Source: Silene conica (lineage: Eukaryota > Streptophyta > Magnoliopsida > Caryophyllales > Caryophyllaceae). From it: a stretch of 64,000 bases of DNA. Location: positions 51,551,358-51,615,357 of the forward strand of contig CM055315.2 in NCBI GenBank assembly GCA_029255685.2. The letters run 5' to 3'. The notes under the pieces are model-generated. The model was not told where the DNA came from. It worked only from the letters and a program-made list of their open reading frames with translations, and made no database searches. The translations under genes and the position numbers were made by a program. Below are positions 22,301-33,654 of the stretch, piece after piece. Every line of letters starts with the position of its first letter. Positions within the stretch are counted from its first letter, which is position 1.

Positions 22301-23900
22301 AGGAAAGGCTAATGTTGTGGTTGATGCTTTAAGTAGGAAGTCCGTTCACGCTCTGTGCACAGCTATGTCCAGATTGAGTATGTATCGTGAGTTGGGACAG
22401 ATGGGAATCGCAGTGATAAGGAAGGGTGAGACCCTGGGGGATTTGACGATCGAGCCTGAGTTATATTCCGAGATTCGAGAAAGACAGAAGAGCGATCCTA
22501 GAGTTCAGAAGTGGCGTGAGGCAGTGAGCAAAGCTAGTGATGCATAACCATATTCTAAGTTCGAGGTTCACAGAGATGATAGTTTGAGGTTCGATGGGAG
22601 ATGGTGTGTACCTGAAGATGAGGAGCTAAAGAGGAAGATTATGGTCGAAGCTCATTCTACACCTTATTCCGTTCATCTTGGAGGGGATAAGTTGTACAAG
22701 GATTTGAAGAAAGCTTTTTGGTGGCCAAGGATGAAGCAAGAGGTAGCTGAGTTTGTTTCTCGTTGCTTGGTATGTCAGAGGGTCAAAGGGGAACATAAGA
22801 GACCGCAAGGGAAGTTGCAACCTCTAGATGTACCTGAGTGGAAGTGGGAAAGCATTTCCATGGATTTCGTTGTGCGCTTACCGAGGACTTTAAAGGGAAA
22901 TGACATGATTTGGGTGATTGTTGATAGGCTGACTAAGTCAGCCCATTTCATTCCAAGGAAAGAGACTTGGAGTAAAGCTGAGTTGGCAAAGGCTTACATC
23001 AAGTATGCGGTGAAGTTACATTGGGTACCCAGGGATATTGTTTCGGTTCGTGATTCCAGGTTCATCTCTAAGTTCTGGCAAGAGTTGCAAACATTGATGG
23101 GAACTACATTGAAAATGAGTACAGCATTCCATCCCGCAACAGATGGTCAGACAGAGGGGACTATCCAGACACTGGAGGATATGCTGAGGGCTTGTGTGCT
23201 AGAGTTTTGAGGATCTTGGGAGGACAGACTTGATTTGATAGAGTTTTCATACAATAACAGCTATCACACGAGCATTGGGATGGCTCCTTTTGAGGCATTG
23301 TATGGGAGGAAATGTCGGAGTCCAGTTTGTTGGCACGATAGAGCTGACGTGGTGACTTTGGGACCTGAGATGATTCAGGAGATGGTAGCACAAGTTCAGG
23401 TGATTCGTCAGAAGATGATAGCTGCAGAGGATAGACAAAAGAGTTATGCCGATCTAAAGAGAAGTGACATCACTTTTGAGGCAGGAGAGAAAGTTCTGCT
23501 GAAGGTGTCACCTATGAGAGGGGTAATAAGGTTTGGCAAGAGGGGCAAGTTGAGCCAGAAGTTTATTGGGCCTTTTGAGATATTGGAGAGGGTTGGTGAG
23601 GTAGCCTATCGATTGGCTCTACCTCCAGCTTTAGCCAGGGTGCATAATGTGTTCCATGTATCACAGCTGTGGAGCTATATCAGTGACCCTTCGCATATCC
23701 TTGATCATGAGGTCATTAAGGTCGATGAGCATTTGACCTATGAGGAGAGACCCAAGGAGATCCTTGACAGAAAGGTGAGGAAGACCAGAAATGGAGAAAC
23801 CGCGCTTGTCAAAGTTTTATGGACCAATCATAATGTCGAGGAGGCTACTTGGGAGACCGAGGCTTCAATGAAGAACAAATATCCGGATCTGTTTAATTAA
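19325..23900 (+). pseudogene. element C gag-pol, multiple stops and a frameshift
   Basis: Starts MPPRREPNTVNIS at 19325. In-frame stops: TAA 19637, TAA 19658, TGA 20102, TAA 20357, TAG 20498. A one-base loss near 22135, in RNase H, moves the frame; TAA 22545 and TGA 23208 follow, with the end at TAA 23898. Domains remain readable: gag, CCHC knuckle (20165-20206), protease DSGAS (20564), reverse transcriptase with FIDD, RNase H, HHCC and DDE integrase, and a chromodomain-like C-terminus (VLWTNHNVEEATWETE). In integrase the second catalytic Asp of the SDRD motif is Val (GTT 23046-23048). The RT motif usually CVDYRELN reads CVDYMELN. The product cannot be functional. Confidence 0.9.
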
Positions 23901-23969
23901 GGTATGTTACGAGGACGTAACTTTCTTTTTAGGAGGGTAGAATCACTACAAAAAAATACTGCATTTGCG

Positions 23970-24290
23970 ACGGATAGGAAATCCGTCGCAAAAATGTATT
24001 TGTGACGGATTTTGCGACGGAATATTTGTTTGCGACGGACCTGAATTTCCCAGACCCGCGAAATGAAAGTCAGATGGCGGGAAAGTTTGCGACGGATTTT
24101 CCGTCGCAAATATTGACTTTTGCGACGGAATTTCCGTCGCAAACATATTGACCAGACTTGACCAAAATCTGGTCCAGGTCAAACTTTGACCAGATTTGCG
24201 ACGGAAAATCCGTCGCAAATCTGGTCAAAGTTTGACCAGGACCAGATTTGCGACGGAAATTCCGTCGCAAATTTCCGTCGCAAACTTTTT
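23970..24290 (+). repeat. CACTA 5' subterminal repeat array
   Basis: Alternating direct and inverted copies of TTTGCGACGGA, several as perfect palindromes around AATTTCC or AATTCC, mixed with TTGACCAGA-type words. Such subterminal repeats are the usual binding sites of the CACTA DNA-binding protein. A matching array lies at 25855-26260. Confidence 0.85.
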
Positions 24291-24559
24291 TTATGCTCGG
24301 GTCTTCTTTTTTCCCCCAAATCGATTTCAATTTATCTCTAAAACCTAATTGGCGATTTCGACGACGACAACAACCCACCCCAACCCACCACCCCCGACGC
24401 CACCACCCCCCACCCCACCACCCCCTGACACCGCCGGCAAACCCGCCGGTCACCTCACCGAAGTATCCCTCATTTCCCTCCTTCCTTCCTTCTCCTTCCT
24501 CTCCTTCTCCTTTCTTCTCCCTGCCACCACACCGCCTCCGCAAAAGAATCCACTACGCT

Positions 24560-25607
24560 ATGAAGAAACCTACGGAGCAAAGGCCGTCTTGGATACCGGC
24601 CGATATTTTCGAACAACTTAAGGCTAGAAAGGATGATCCAAACTTTCAAGACAAATCCGATAAAAACAAAACCAACTGGATGTCAGGAAGTACTGAAAAA
24701 GGCAAGGCCTTAGGTACTCACATTATGGGTCGTAAAAACACCCTACAGTTGATGGATGAAATGGTAATTTCTTTGTTTTTACTTCAATTTTTCTTGTCTT
24801 GAATAATTTTTAAACAATTTTCACCCTTTGACAATCTTGAGTGTTTTTTTTAACAAGTGTCGTTGGATTTAAATTGCAGGCTGGACAAGATGGGCGCGAT
24901 GTACCATCCGCCTTGAAGTTGCTGGAGAAGACAAAAAAGCATGCCAAGAAGGGTTGGCTATCAACGAAACCCAAAGCACTCTTTGTAAGTTAACATAAAC
25001 TTTTCTTTATGTTTTTGTAATTTGGTTTACTAATTAATTAACATATACCAATCACACTTTATTTTTGTTTTGTAGGAAAAAGTTTTTTCAAGAAAGTCTA
25101 AAATGATAAGTGAAGGGATCCCGGAGCAAGAATACGACGACAACGAGATCTACTTCGAAGAACACGTCGGTTTCAACAAGAAAGGGTTGATACTCGATAT
25201 GGGAAATGCAGCCCCAGTTATTTACGAGCGTCGTCGTCACTCAAGTGCTGGGAACCCATCATCATACACCCCAGGTTTGTATTTTATAGTTTATTAAAAA
25301 TTAAGACTAACCAATTATTTAACCGTTTACTAAATGAATATAATATCATGTTTGACTATTCATTGCAGGTATCGTCGGCAGAGTTCTTCGAGAGAATGCT
25401 CAGCTAAGAGAACGTGATCTCGAGACATCCCAAAGGCTGAAGGCAATTGAAGAGTTCTTAAGTCAACGGGGGGAGTTCACTACTCAAAGCTGCAACCCGG
25501 GAGGCTTTTCTCAGCCGGGACGCGACTTCGATGATGATGGCGGCGACAATGCTAGGGCGGCCAGCCATTTCGCCACCCCACAGCCCACCGACACGACCGT
25601 TAGATAG
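24560..25607 (+). pseudogene. CACTA-internal gene resembling plant Ptta/En/Spm transposase-family protein
   Basis: Tentative exons: 24560-24763, 24880-24984, 25078-25274 and 25369-25607, each with GT-AG intron borders. The first two are in phase, and the join of the last two restores a codon. The join at 25078 does not keep the frame, so there is an indel or my border is wrong. The protein pieces contain SGSTEKGKALGTHIMG, a helical stretch KLLEKTKKHAKKG, then VGRVLRENAQLRERD (coiled-coil-like) and a Gly/Asp-rich end at TAG 25605. This resembles the plant Ptta/En/Spm transposase-associated family (PF03004-like) by pattern only. A proline-rich frame upstream (24350-24540) may be leader. The role would be in transposition, probably through DNA binding. 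Confidence 0.45.
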
Positions 25608-25854
25608 GTTTTATTAGGTTTTTTAGTTGGTGTACCGCGGATTATGTTTAGTTTTTAGTTGGATGATCATTTGTAAAACTTTCATTTTAGTTATGAAAAG
25701 ACATTTTAAAAACCTTGTCTCCGACAAGTTTTTTGTTGCTGGGTTGTTTTTGCTGAAATTGCAGGTTTGGAGAGCTTGCAAAAGGGAAAAACGAGTCATT
25801 TCATCGGAAATGGGGAGCTGGAAAAAGAGCTGAAACCGGAAAATCATTCAGGAA

Positions 25855-26260
25855 TTTGCGACGGAAATGTCTCAATTTGCGACGGAATTCCGTCGCAAAA
25901 CTTGACCAGAAGTCAAAGTCAGACCAGATTTGCGACGGAAATTCCGTCGCAAAAGGGAATATTTGCGACGGAATTTCCGTCGCAAATCTGGTCTGACTTT
26001 GACCATCTGGTCAAAGTCAGTCAAGATTTGCGACGGAAATTCCGTCGCAAATCTTGACTAACCTTGACCAGATGGTCAAAGTCAATCCGTCGCAAACCTC
26101 GGTCAATCTGTCGCAAACATTTTGCGACGGAAAAATCCGTCGCAAAATAACTTTTTGCGACAAAATTATGGGACAGACACAGTCCGTCGCAAATCCGTCG
26201 CAAACGATGATTTTGCGACGGATTTCACCCTTTTTTCGACGGACCATTCCGTCGCAAATG
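25855..26260 (+). repeat. CACTA 3' subterminal repeat array
   Basis: Multiple GCGACGG/CCGTCGC units in both orientations, including GCGACGGAAATTCCGTCGC palindromes, mirror the array at the 5' end. Confidence 0.85.
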
Positions 26261-26426
26261 ACGCATTGTTTTGTAGTGAATGTGACGTTTCGTGTTTTAA
26301 AGTGCCTTACTAGCTTCTATTATGTTATAGCATCACATCTTTTAGTTCGTTACATGCTTGGTGACCAGTTAGTTGACCTCGGTGTGGTGAACGTCGGGAC
26401 GAAGTTCAAATTTAAGGAGGGAAGAC

Positions 26427-28732
26427 TGTAATACTCCGTATTTTATTAAATAATATTTTAATATTATTTAATAATTATATGGACGTTTGGGTACTTTGGG
26501 ACGTTTGTAAGCGATAATTTATTTGTCGAATATGTGTTTTTATACTCTGTATGCGGTTAGTGAAGGGCCGAGTATATGAGTTAGCAATAAACCGTGTTTT
26601 ATGTAGTTGTTTGGGCCTTGATTTGCGTGCCTTTTACTCAGCCCATCACGTTTTAATGAGGAAATCTGACAAACACCACAACCCTCACCTTTCCCGCCTA
26701 ATATAAATCCCAAGGAAAAAACCCTACCTCTAACCTACTTGACCTACGCACAATCACACACACGCAGCCGCCATATCAGAGAGTAGCAGGGAGGTCATCA
26801 CGGTGGGTCTAAGGTGGTCAGGCGCGGCTCGTTTACACGAAGAAAGAGGTAAGGACATCACATTTTCAGATTTCTCTGTTTTATGCTCTCTACTTCAGTT
26901 CGCTATTTCACATAGTTTAGATACGTTTTCCGTTCTGTTTTGCGGCTATTGTTAATCTAGGGTGTATGGTAGACATATATTGACCCTTGTTGTGTCGCCG
27001 GTTGACCACCGTGGACCACCAGTAGAGGTAGTTTTGTCTCTCTTCAATGCGCGAGTTTTTATCATCAGAGCAGGGGTTGTGAACGCACGATATTGTGATT
27101 GAATTGAAGGAAATTCTATTGTTGTTTGACACGAATGTTATGGTTTTTGTGTTAGTGGTAATCAGGGTGTTAGGGTGGTGGTCATTGCGGTGGGTCAGGG
27201 TGGTTTGTGTCGTTTTTATGGGAGAGTTAGTTGGGTAGGCTGGAGGAGAAAAGGGTAACAGGCTGTGGTACAGGTGTGTTGTTTGTTGTTGTTTGGTGGC
27301 GGTGATGGAAGTCGGCGGCCACTAACCTCCTCCCTGGAACCACCGTGGCTCAGAGGCGAGCCTGGTGGTGCCAGAGGTGAAGTCAGTGGTTGCAGGCGGT
27401 GGTTAGGCTGGTGTTTGTCACGGCGGTTGGTAGCGAAATGGGTTAGTGAAGGGCTGTTGGTTCACGGGTTGTATGGGCTGTTATTTTGTTCTTTGTTTTA
27501 CGTGTAAGTTTAGCATGGCAATTAGAGGAGGATGTTATTCTTACCTTATTAGCATTCTTATTTTATTTTATTTTAACACTTTTAGTTATTGTAATTGAGG
27601 CATAATATGGTCATTACTAGTGTTAACTATGTTATTGTTATTGCTAAATTATTATTGGTTGTAGGATATATATTGTTACTAATGGTACAAGTATAATATT
27701 ATAATTGGATATGTTGAGTGTGCACTTTATTTTGTAATGTTTGATTATTGTATCGTATGCTAAAGTTGTCAAAACTATAAATAGTGACATCTAAATAATT
27801 AGTAATATTAGTAATAAAGGTTTAATGTTGGAATACTATTTTTAGTAATTACTATATTTAGTAAGTCAATGGTTAGTAAGTTTATAATTGGTTGGTTGTA
27901 AGAATATAATTTTATATTAAGTAATATTATAGGAACGGAATTAGAGGTGGAGTATTACTAGACGGTGTTTGCTTGTCTTCAGCTTGTTATTCCAGGTAGG
28001 ATATACTGACACCATGTTCTATGATTGATTTTGAATATATGTGATTATTGCATGTTATGATGCATGCATGATTGTATGAGCATGATATAATATAGTTAGT
28101 TATATTGGCATTTCATTCATGAGCATGCATATGCATTGGTTATTGAGAATAATGAGAATCAGGTGTTGATCTGTTATAAAGCCCAGGGTGGTTTTGCAGA
28201 CCAGGCCTGGTGTCTTATCAGCTTTTGAGTTGGTGTTCGGCGACGACCGATTATAGTCTGTCGGGAGGTTCGGTATGGCTGGGTGTTACGGGTTTGAAAA
28301 CGAGATTGAGTTTAAGCTCGAGCATGACATAAGCATTTGCATATTCTTTTTGTTGCATTACTTATTATTGTGTTATCCTACTCAACCGCGAGGTTGACAG
28401 TGTATTCGTGTTCACCTACAATGATCCGGAATGGGGAGTAGATATTTCAGGTCAAAGACAGGAGAACTAGGCTGGGCATGGATGAGAGACAAGGATTGGA
28501 CTTACTTAGCCATAGATCACCTAGTCATATCTTGTAATAGAACTCGTGATACTTTTCAGTGGTTGTAGTTTTGGTTTGGACATGTAACAGTTTATCAACT
28601 TTTGTTTAATAACTTAAAGTACTGTTTATCTTTCACTATGATTAACTACTACCCTAGTTTATCCAGGATGGAAACGGTCCTATTTACCCTGGAAGTCCTA
28701 GTTCAGGCTTTTAGGTAAATGGGGGTGTTACA
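26427..28732 (+). repeat. element C 3' LTR
   Basis: Begins TGTAATACTCCG after the polypurine tract and ends GGGGGTGTTACA, 2306 bp. A candidate TATA box (TATAAAT, 26702-26708) precedes an ACCCTACCTC stretch. A G+T-rich region near 27150-27450 gives spurious open frames, and the middle (27530-27930) is very A+T rich. The bases after the end, GCCAC, would be its target duplication; the partner lies outside the window. Confidence 0.85.
26702..26708 (+). promoter_or_regulatory. candidate TATA box in element C LTR
   Basis: TATAAAT in the context CGCCTAATATAAATCCC, about 275 bp into the LTR. Element D has a CATATATAGG box at the comparable place (53963). Confidence 0.35.
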
Positions 28733-28931
28733 GCCACTCTTCTACTTATGGTGGTCACCACGGTCCATCTCGGATCGTGGCAAAGGTACTCCAATCTGGG
28801 TTTTATTGGCCTACTTTACATGTTGACAGTAGGAATTTTGTGAGTAGTTGTGATGCTTGTCAAAGGTCAGGGAACGTTTCAAAGAGACATGAGATGCTAC
28901 AGGTTGGTATTTTAGAGGTCGAGATTTTCGA
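28733..28931 (+). pseudogene. Athila-2 integrase, zinc-binding N-terminal part
   Basis: Reads GGHHGPSRIVAKVLQSGFYW followed by CDACQRSGN and ILEVEIFDV, the HHCC region that precedes the catalytic core in Athila integrases. It is cut at 28931 by solo LTR F; the same reading continues at 31798 with [12 protein letters not shown] once one TTCGA copy is removed. Confidence 0.85.
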
Positions 28932-29881
28932 TGTAACATCCCGTATTTTTATAAAATATATTTTAAGGGTTTTTAATTATTTTAAGTAATAAAATAATAT
29001 TTTAATAATTTATTGGGAAAGTGTTTTAAATAAATCGTAAGATCCGTCTTAAGAACCTTAAGTCCTTAAGACGAATACAAACTTGGCAACTTGAATTCAC
29101 ATCCTAAAACCCGTTCATGTTACCAAACCCGTTTTCCTTGAAACGGGAAAGGACAATTATAAACCCCTAAACCCTCATGTATGTCGAGATATTGTTCTTC
29201 ATCAAAAACAAAACACTGACATTTCATATTTCTCATTTCCTCTCCTTAAACTCAAGCTTAATATCCAATTTCCGTCATCATCCATTCACCGAATCAAGGT
29301 AATAATTACATTTTCGGAATCCTCATGGAATTTGCAAGCCATCTGTCACTTCCGTTTTTCATTTCCTCCAATTCGAAAATTGGGCTGTTTTGGAGAATTT
29401 GTCTTTTGATCTCTAAAATCCGTGTTTCTTGGTTGTAGGTGAAGGTTTAGACGACCCTAGTGTGGATAGCTACGTGGTGGAAGAGCAGCTTTGATCGGAA
29501 TTGCTTTTAAGGTGACAATAATGAGAACCTCGGCCTTTACTTGTAATATTAGCACTTTTCATGTTTAGAATGGTTTAAGCTTCTGAATTTTCATGTTGTT
29601 GTTGTTGATTGAACTTAGAAACATGATAGGAATGTTCTTACATGATGATTATATGCTTAGATGAGGTTTCATATGCTTAGTGGTTGAATTTCTGAAATTT
29701 ATGCTTAAGACGGATACAAACCATATTCTTATTGAGGATTGTTTGTGGGATTAATTGCTGGTAGCTAGTGTATATGGTGATTTTATGTGATGAGTAAACT
29801 TCATATGTTGCGATTTTAGGAGTCTTGAATCGATTAGAAAGGATTTGAATGTTTTGAGAAAATGCGATTTTACGAACAGAT

Positions 29882-30270
29882 GACTCTGAGCCGGTAGGCT
29901 GACCGGCAGCCGGTCGGCCGGCTCAGAGTCGGTGTGTTAAATTTTGAATGCTCTGAAATACAGGAAATATTTCTGAGCCGGTCAGTCGGCCGCCAGTCGA
30001 CTGGCTCAGGATCCTTCTTGGGTGTTCTCAAGTTTTGCAAAGGCATGGGAAGTGACTCCCAGCCGGCAGGCCGGCGGCCGGTACACCGGCTGAGAGTCAC
30101 TCCTCATATTTAAGTTTTCAGGTTTTGGCCTATGGGAAGGGACTCCTAGCCGGCTGGCCGGCGGACGGTCCACCGGCTGAGAGCCTCTTCTCATTGTTTT
30201 TCAGTCGATGCTTTGGCATAGGAAGGGACTCCCAGTCGGTGGACCGGCAGACGGTCTGGGACCGGCTGAG
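29882..30270 (+). repeat. GC-rich hairpin series in LTR F (5 units)
   Basis: Five units of about 45 bases, 60-90 bases apart, with arms like GACTCTGAGCCGG / CCGGCTCAGAGTC (13 bp perfect at 29882-29894 and 29918-29930). The GC-rich middles vary. The series is homologous in place to that of B (40208-40607). Confidence 0.9.
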
Positions 30271-30551
30271 AGCCCCTGTTCCCATTGTTTTGTTTATAAG
30301 TTTCAAAGGTTGATTCAGTTTTGATTGAAACTCGTTCCTTATACCTTTGATGTGTGTTTGAGGTCCCGGAGGATGGGCGACACTATATTGGGTTCGGGAA
30401 TGGAGAGAGGATAGAGACCCCCCGGTCGGGTAATCGAAAGGGAAACCGGCTCTCCCTCAACTTAGTTCCCGGGATCAATTAAGTGTTGATTAGAAGTTAA
30501 GAAAGTAGAACTATAGATTAGTTCTTAGACTTTGATGATATTGTATTGATG

Positions 30552-31075
30552 CGTATTAAGTTATGCCTTAAGCTGGCCTCTGAACTTAATACGTGAGTTG
30601 ATTGTCATATATGGGGATATGCCTTAAGTTGGCCTCTGAGCCCTATATGTGTATGAGTGTCGTGTCTGGGATATGCCTTAAGCTGGCCTCTGAGCCCAGA
30701 CATGTTTGATTGTGATCGCGTTGGAACATGCCTTAAGTTGGCCTCTGAGTCTGACGAGTAGAGCAGCTGCGCAACGGGGTAGCTAAGGAACTGACACCTT
30801 GCCCGGAGTGCAGATGTTTGATGCTAGGACATGCCTTAAGCTGGCCTCTTAGTCCTTTACTTTTGGATGCTAGTCCATGCGTTGTGATGTCGCCTCTGAG
30901 TCTAGTGTCTTGCTGATTGGAAGGTCCATGCCTTAAGTTGGCCTCTGAGTCCTTGCTTGCTGAATGATTGGTATTTAGGTTATGTCTTAAGTTGACCTCT
31001 GAACCTTATACTTGCTGAATGTGATTGGTATTTAGGTTATGTCTTAAGTTGACCGCTGAACCTTATACTGCCGTT
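30552..31075 (+). repeat. stem-loop array with conserved loop in LTR F
   Basis: About ten units share the inner word CCTTAAGCTGGCCTCTGA, or variants of it. Each is bordered by different but complementary arms, for example CGTATTAAGTT / AACTTAATACG (30552-30562, 30583-30593), CATATATGGGG / CCCTATATG and GTCTGGG / CCCAGAC. Confidence 0.85.
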
Positions 31076-31797
31076 TTATATCTACTTGGCTTGAGTTTGG
31101 TATAGTGTCAGATATGCATGATGTTAGTGATGTTTACAGTACCTTGATTTTGTTATTGTTCATCCAAGGCATTGGATGACTCTTTAGTCAGTTTCGTAAA
31201 TGGTTTGGACTGAAAGACCCCCCGACCGGGTAACCGGTAGGGAAACCGGCTCTCCTTCCAAATAGTTTCCGAAGTTGGTTGAGAGCCGTGCATTAGTGAT
31301 TGCATGATAGTTGGTGATCAGTTATTGAGATATTGTTATACTTCACATGTTTATATATGTTGGAGTGTTCTGTTTGTATTGCTTGTTACGTGTCGTTACA
31401 AAAGGTGGCTAGGAGAACTCTAGTCACTCCCCACTGATTGTGGCGTACATGTTTTCATGTATGGAGGTACATGCAGGTTGGACGGGGTTGGATGAGTGCT
31501 AGCGAGTGATGATCCACTTGTCATCATATGACTTACACTTTCGAGTAGCTAGACTCTAGTTTGATACTGTTTATCTTTTGGTGCCTGTAGGGATGTTCCA
31601 TCCCAGGCTTTGTATATAGTTGGTTTTCCGTACTTAGAACTATTATACTTATCTATTTTGTTTATATCAGTTTTCAGTTCTGTCTCAGTTTTAATTCACC
31701 TCGCATGTTGTTTATGTTTAAAAAGTTTAAATTCCGCTGCATTTTTAGTATTTTGTGTGTTTTATATTTCCGCTTTCGCGAGGGGTTTTACATTCGA

Positions 31798-32696
31798 TGT
31801 TTGGGGCATTGATTATCGAGGACCCTTCCCGAGCAGTCAAGGTAACAAGTATATTCTTGTCGCTGTTGATTATGTGTCTAAATGGGTAGAAGCTATTGCT
31901 AGTCCCCATTGTGATGCTAAAGCTGTGATAAAATTGTTTAAGAAAATCATTTTTCCTCGTTTTGGCGTCCCTAGGGTTGTCAGATGGGGGAATGCATTTT
32001 AAAGAGAAACAACTGAGTGCTTTGCTAACTAAATTCGGTGTCCAACATCGTAGGGGTCTAGCTTATCATCCTCAAACTAGTGGTCAAGTTGAGATTTCTA
32101 ATAGAGAACTCAAGGAGACCCTAGCAAAAGTTGTTTCTAAATCATGAAAGGATTGGAGTCTTAAATCAGATGATGTCTTATGGGCTTATAAGAATGCGTT
32201 CAAAACTCCAATCGGAATGTCACCATTCCGATTGATTTATGGTAAAGCATGTCATTTACCAGTTGAGTTAGAACGTAAGTCCTGGTGGGCTATATGTGAT
32301 CTTAATCTAGACCCTAACCTGTCTCGTGAGAAGCGTATGACACAACTAAACGAGCTTGAGGAATTTAGGCTGCTGGCCTATGAAAATGCACAGATCTACA
32401 AGGAGAAGACCAAACGTTGGCGTGCTAAGAGAATCATCAAACGCGATTTCCAGGTAGGTGATAAGGTACTCCTTTTCAATGCTCGTATACGTTTATTTCC
32501 TGGTAAACTGAAATCCAGGTGGAGTGGACCTTACACAATCACCGCGGTCACGAAATTTGGGTTAGTTGAACAGGAAACCTCGGCTGGAGAGAGGTTCAAG
32601 GTGAATGGTCATTACGTGAAGCATTTCCATGGAGCAGATGAGTTTGTTGGGAAGGTCGAAGTACTGTACTTCGACCCATTACTGGATGCTTCATAG
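31798..32696 (+). pseudogene. Athila-2 integrase core and C-terminus (frameshift and stop)
   Basis: Begins inside the integrase core ([12 protein letters not shown] with the first catalytic Asp). Near 31980 a small deletion shifts the frame within the SDGG motif of the second Asp; the downstream frame reads SDGGMHF. A TGA at 32145 interrupts again. The rest, from about 32217, is the C-terminal domain ([20 protein letters not shown] with a WSGPY segment), ending at TAG 32694. The GGGAGGCAACCC motif follows at about 32740, as in Athila-1. Confidence 0.85.
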
Positions 32697-33654
32697 TGAG
32701 GTAAAAAGGTCGTGCGGGACCTCTTAAACTAGCGCTAACCGGGAGGCAACCCGAGTTGTAGTTTCTTGTTTTCCTTGTTTTTATAATTTCTTAGTTTAGT
32801 CGTTTTGTTTGTTCTTAATACTTTTATTGGAAGTTTGTAGTCTTTAACAGGAATTTTGAAGAAACTCACCTGTTGTTTTGGTCGACCGACCGAGTTGCAA
32901 GGTCGACCGACCACGGTACCTCACGAAACAGCTACTGGAAATTAAGGTAATCAAGGGTCTTGGTCGACCGACCTAACATATTGGTCGATCGACCAAGTGT
33001 CGATAGAACCGGGTTGCATAAGTCTAATTTTTGAAAAAACTTTGTTTCTTATTCTTTCAAAAATTAGAAAAACCTTTTCCCTCTCATCGACAAAACCCTA
33101 GCCCCCCTCCCTCATTCTCTTAACTTAATTCCTTACTCAATCCTCCATTTTTCCTAACTAAAGGTATGTTTTCTTTCTTTATTCTTTGGTTTCCTTTCGT
33201 TCTTTACTTCCTTTTATTTGTTTTCTGTAGTATACATCTCCTTAATTCAAGTTTTCTTCAATTTAAGGATTTGTTTTAGTTGTGGGTAGTTCTTAATTGA
33301 GTTTGTTGTTCTTAGATCTCGGTTTTCAGCCTTGTTTATATTTGTTTAGGGGCTTCCTTTCGTTTTTCCCATAATCCCATCTGAAAAAACTGAGCAATCT
33401 GCGATTTTTGTTTTGAATCTTGTCGCGATTGGTCGACTGACCAGGAACGTAAGTCGGTTGACTAGTCCAATTTCCAGAAACTCTTGTTCCTGTCGATTTT
33501 TCGGTCGGCCGACCACAAAAGGTGGTCGTTCGACCACCATAGCTGAAACATGCGATTCTCTTGCAAAAATAGCTAAGGTTGAAATCGCATCTTTGTTAGT
33601 TTTACATGAGAATTTGGTTACTAAAGCTGTGGTATTATTTTTTGCAGGTAAACC
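32697..33654 (+). other. Athila-2 spacer between pol and env-like ORF, with GGTCGACCGACC palindromes
   Basis: Non-coding. GGTCGACCGACC or close variants occur in pairs 9-12 bases apart: 32880-32891 with 32901-32912, 32962-32973 with 32983-32994, 33431-33442 with a degenerate partner, and 33503-33514 with 33525-33536. A T-rich stretch ending TTTTTTGCAG at about 33647 is a good splice acceptor just before the env-like ATG. Confidence 0.75.

Larger units (their letters stand above)
23944..26278 (+). mobile_element. CACTA (En/Spm-type) DNA transposon, about 2.3 kb, probably non-autonomous
   Basis: Ends CACTACAAAA at 23944 and TTTTGTAGTG at 26278 are inverted repeats that extend imperfectly to GCGACGG. 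AAT at 23941-23943 and 26279-26281 is the 3-bp target duplication typical of CACTA elements. Both ends hold many copies of GCGACGG and its complement, often joined as GCGACGGAATTCCGTCGC palindromes (23970-24290 and 25855-26260). The central part holds a small gene. No DDE transposase of the large TnpD type is seen, so movement would need help in trans. Confidence 0.9.
23901..26426 (+). other. element C 3' region with two polypurine tracts, split by CACTA
   Basis: After pol the sequence runs GAGGACGTAACTTTC then GGAGGGTAGAAT, where the CACTA element is inserted. It resumes GTGACGTTTCG (26282) and reaches a second tract, AAGGAGGGAAGAC, directly before the 3' LTR at 26427. The same double arrangement is intact in D (61206-61373). 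Confidence 0.65.
17784..28732 (+). mobile_element. Ty3/gypsy element C (decayed, with nested MITE and CACTA; 5' LTR truncated)
   Basis: Order: remnant of 5' LTR (17784-18738, MITE inside), primer site, leader, gag-pol (19325-23900), 3' region with a CACTA element, and a full 3' LTR (26427-28732). It is related to element D: the gag starts, pol and LTR ends (AAATGGGGGTGTTACA) are alike. About 1.9 kb of the left LTR (equivalent to 26427-28332) is missing at the LINE junction and is predicted to lie left of the window. The right end abuts Athila-type integrase sequence, so C inserted into Athila-2. Confidence 0.85.
28932..31792 (+). repeat. Solo LTR F (relative of element B LTR)
   Basis: A 2861-bp LTR with TGTAACATCCCG at the start and GAGGGGTTTTACA at the end. 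It is flanked by TTCGA on both sides (28927-28931 and 31793-31797) and has no internal region, as expected after recombination between two LTRs. It shares ends and layout with the B LTRs but differs at many positions. It holds five GC-rich hairpins (29882-30270), two GNAA-loop boxes (about 30415-30455 and 31215-31255) and a stem-loop array between them (30552-31075). Confidence 0.9.

Noticed and set aside
27265..27507. Possible host gene fragment captured in the C LTR
   Set aside because: The frame is G-rich, without domain, and the comparable region of D has a similar composition; capture is not supported.
31610..32002. Hydrophobic frame before the Athila-2 integrase core, as a membrane protein
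   Set aside because: The hydrophobic part is the end of solo LTR F read through into integrase, not one gene.
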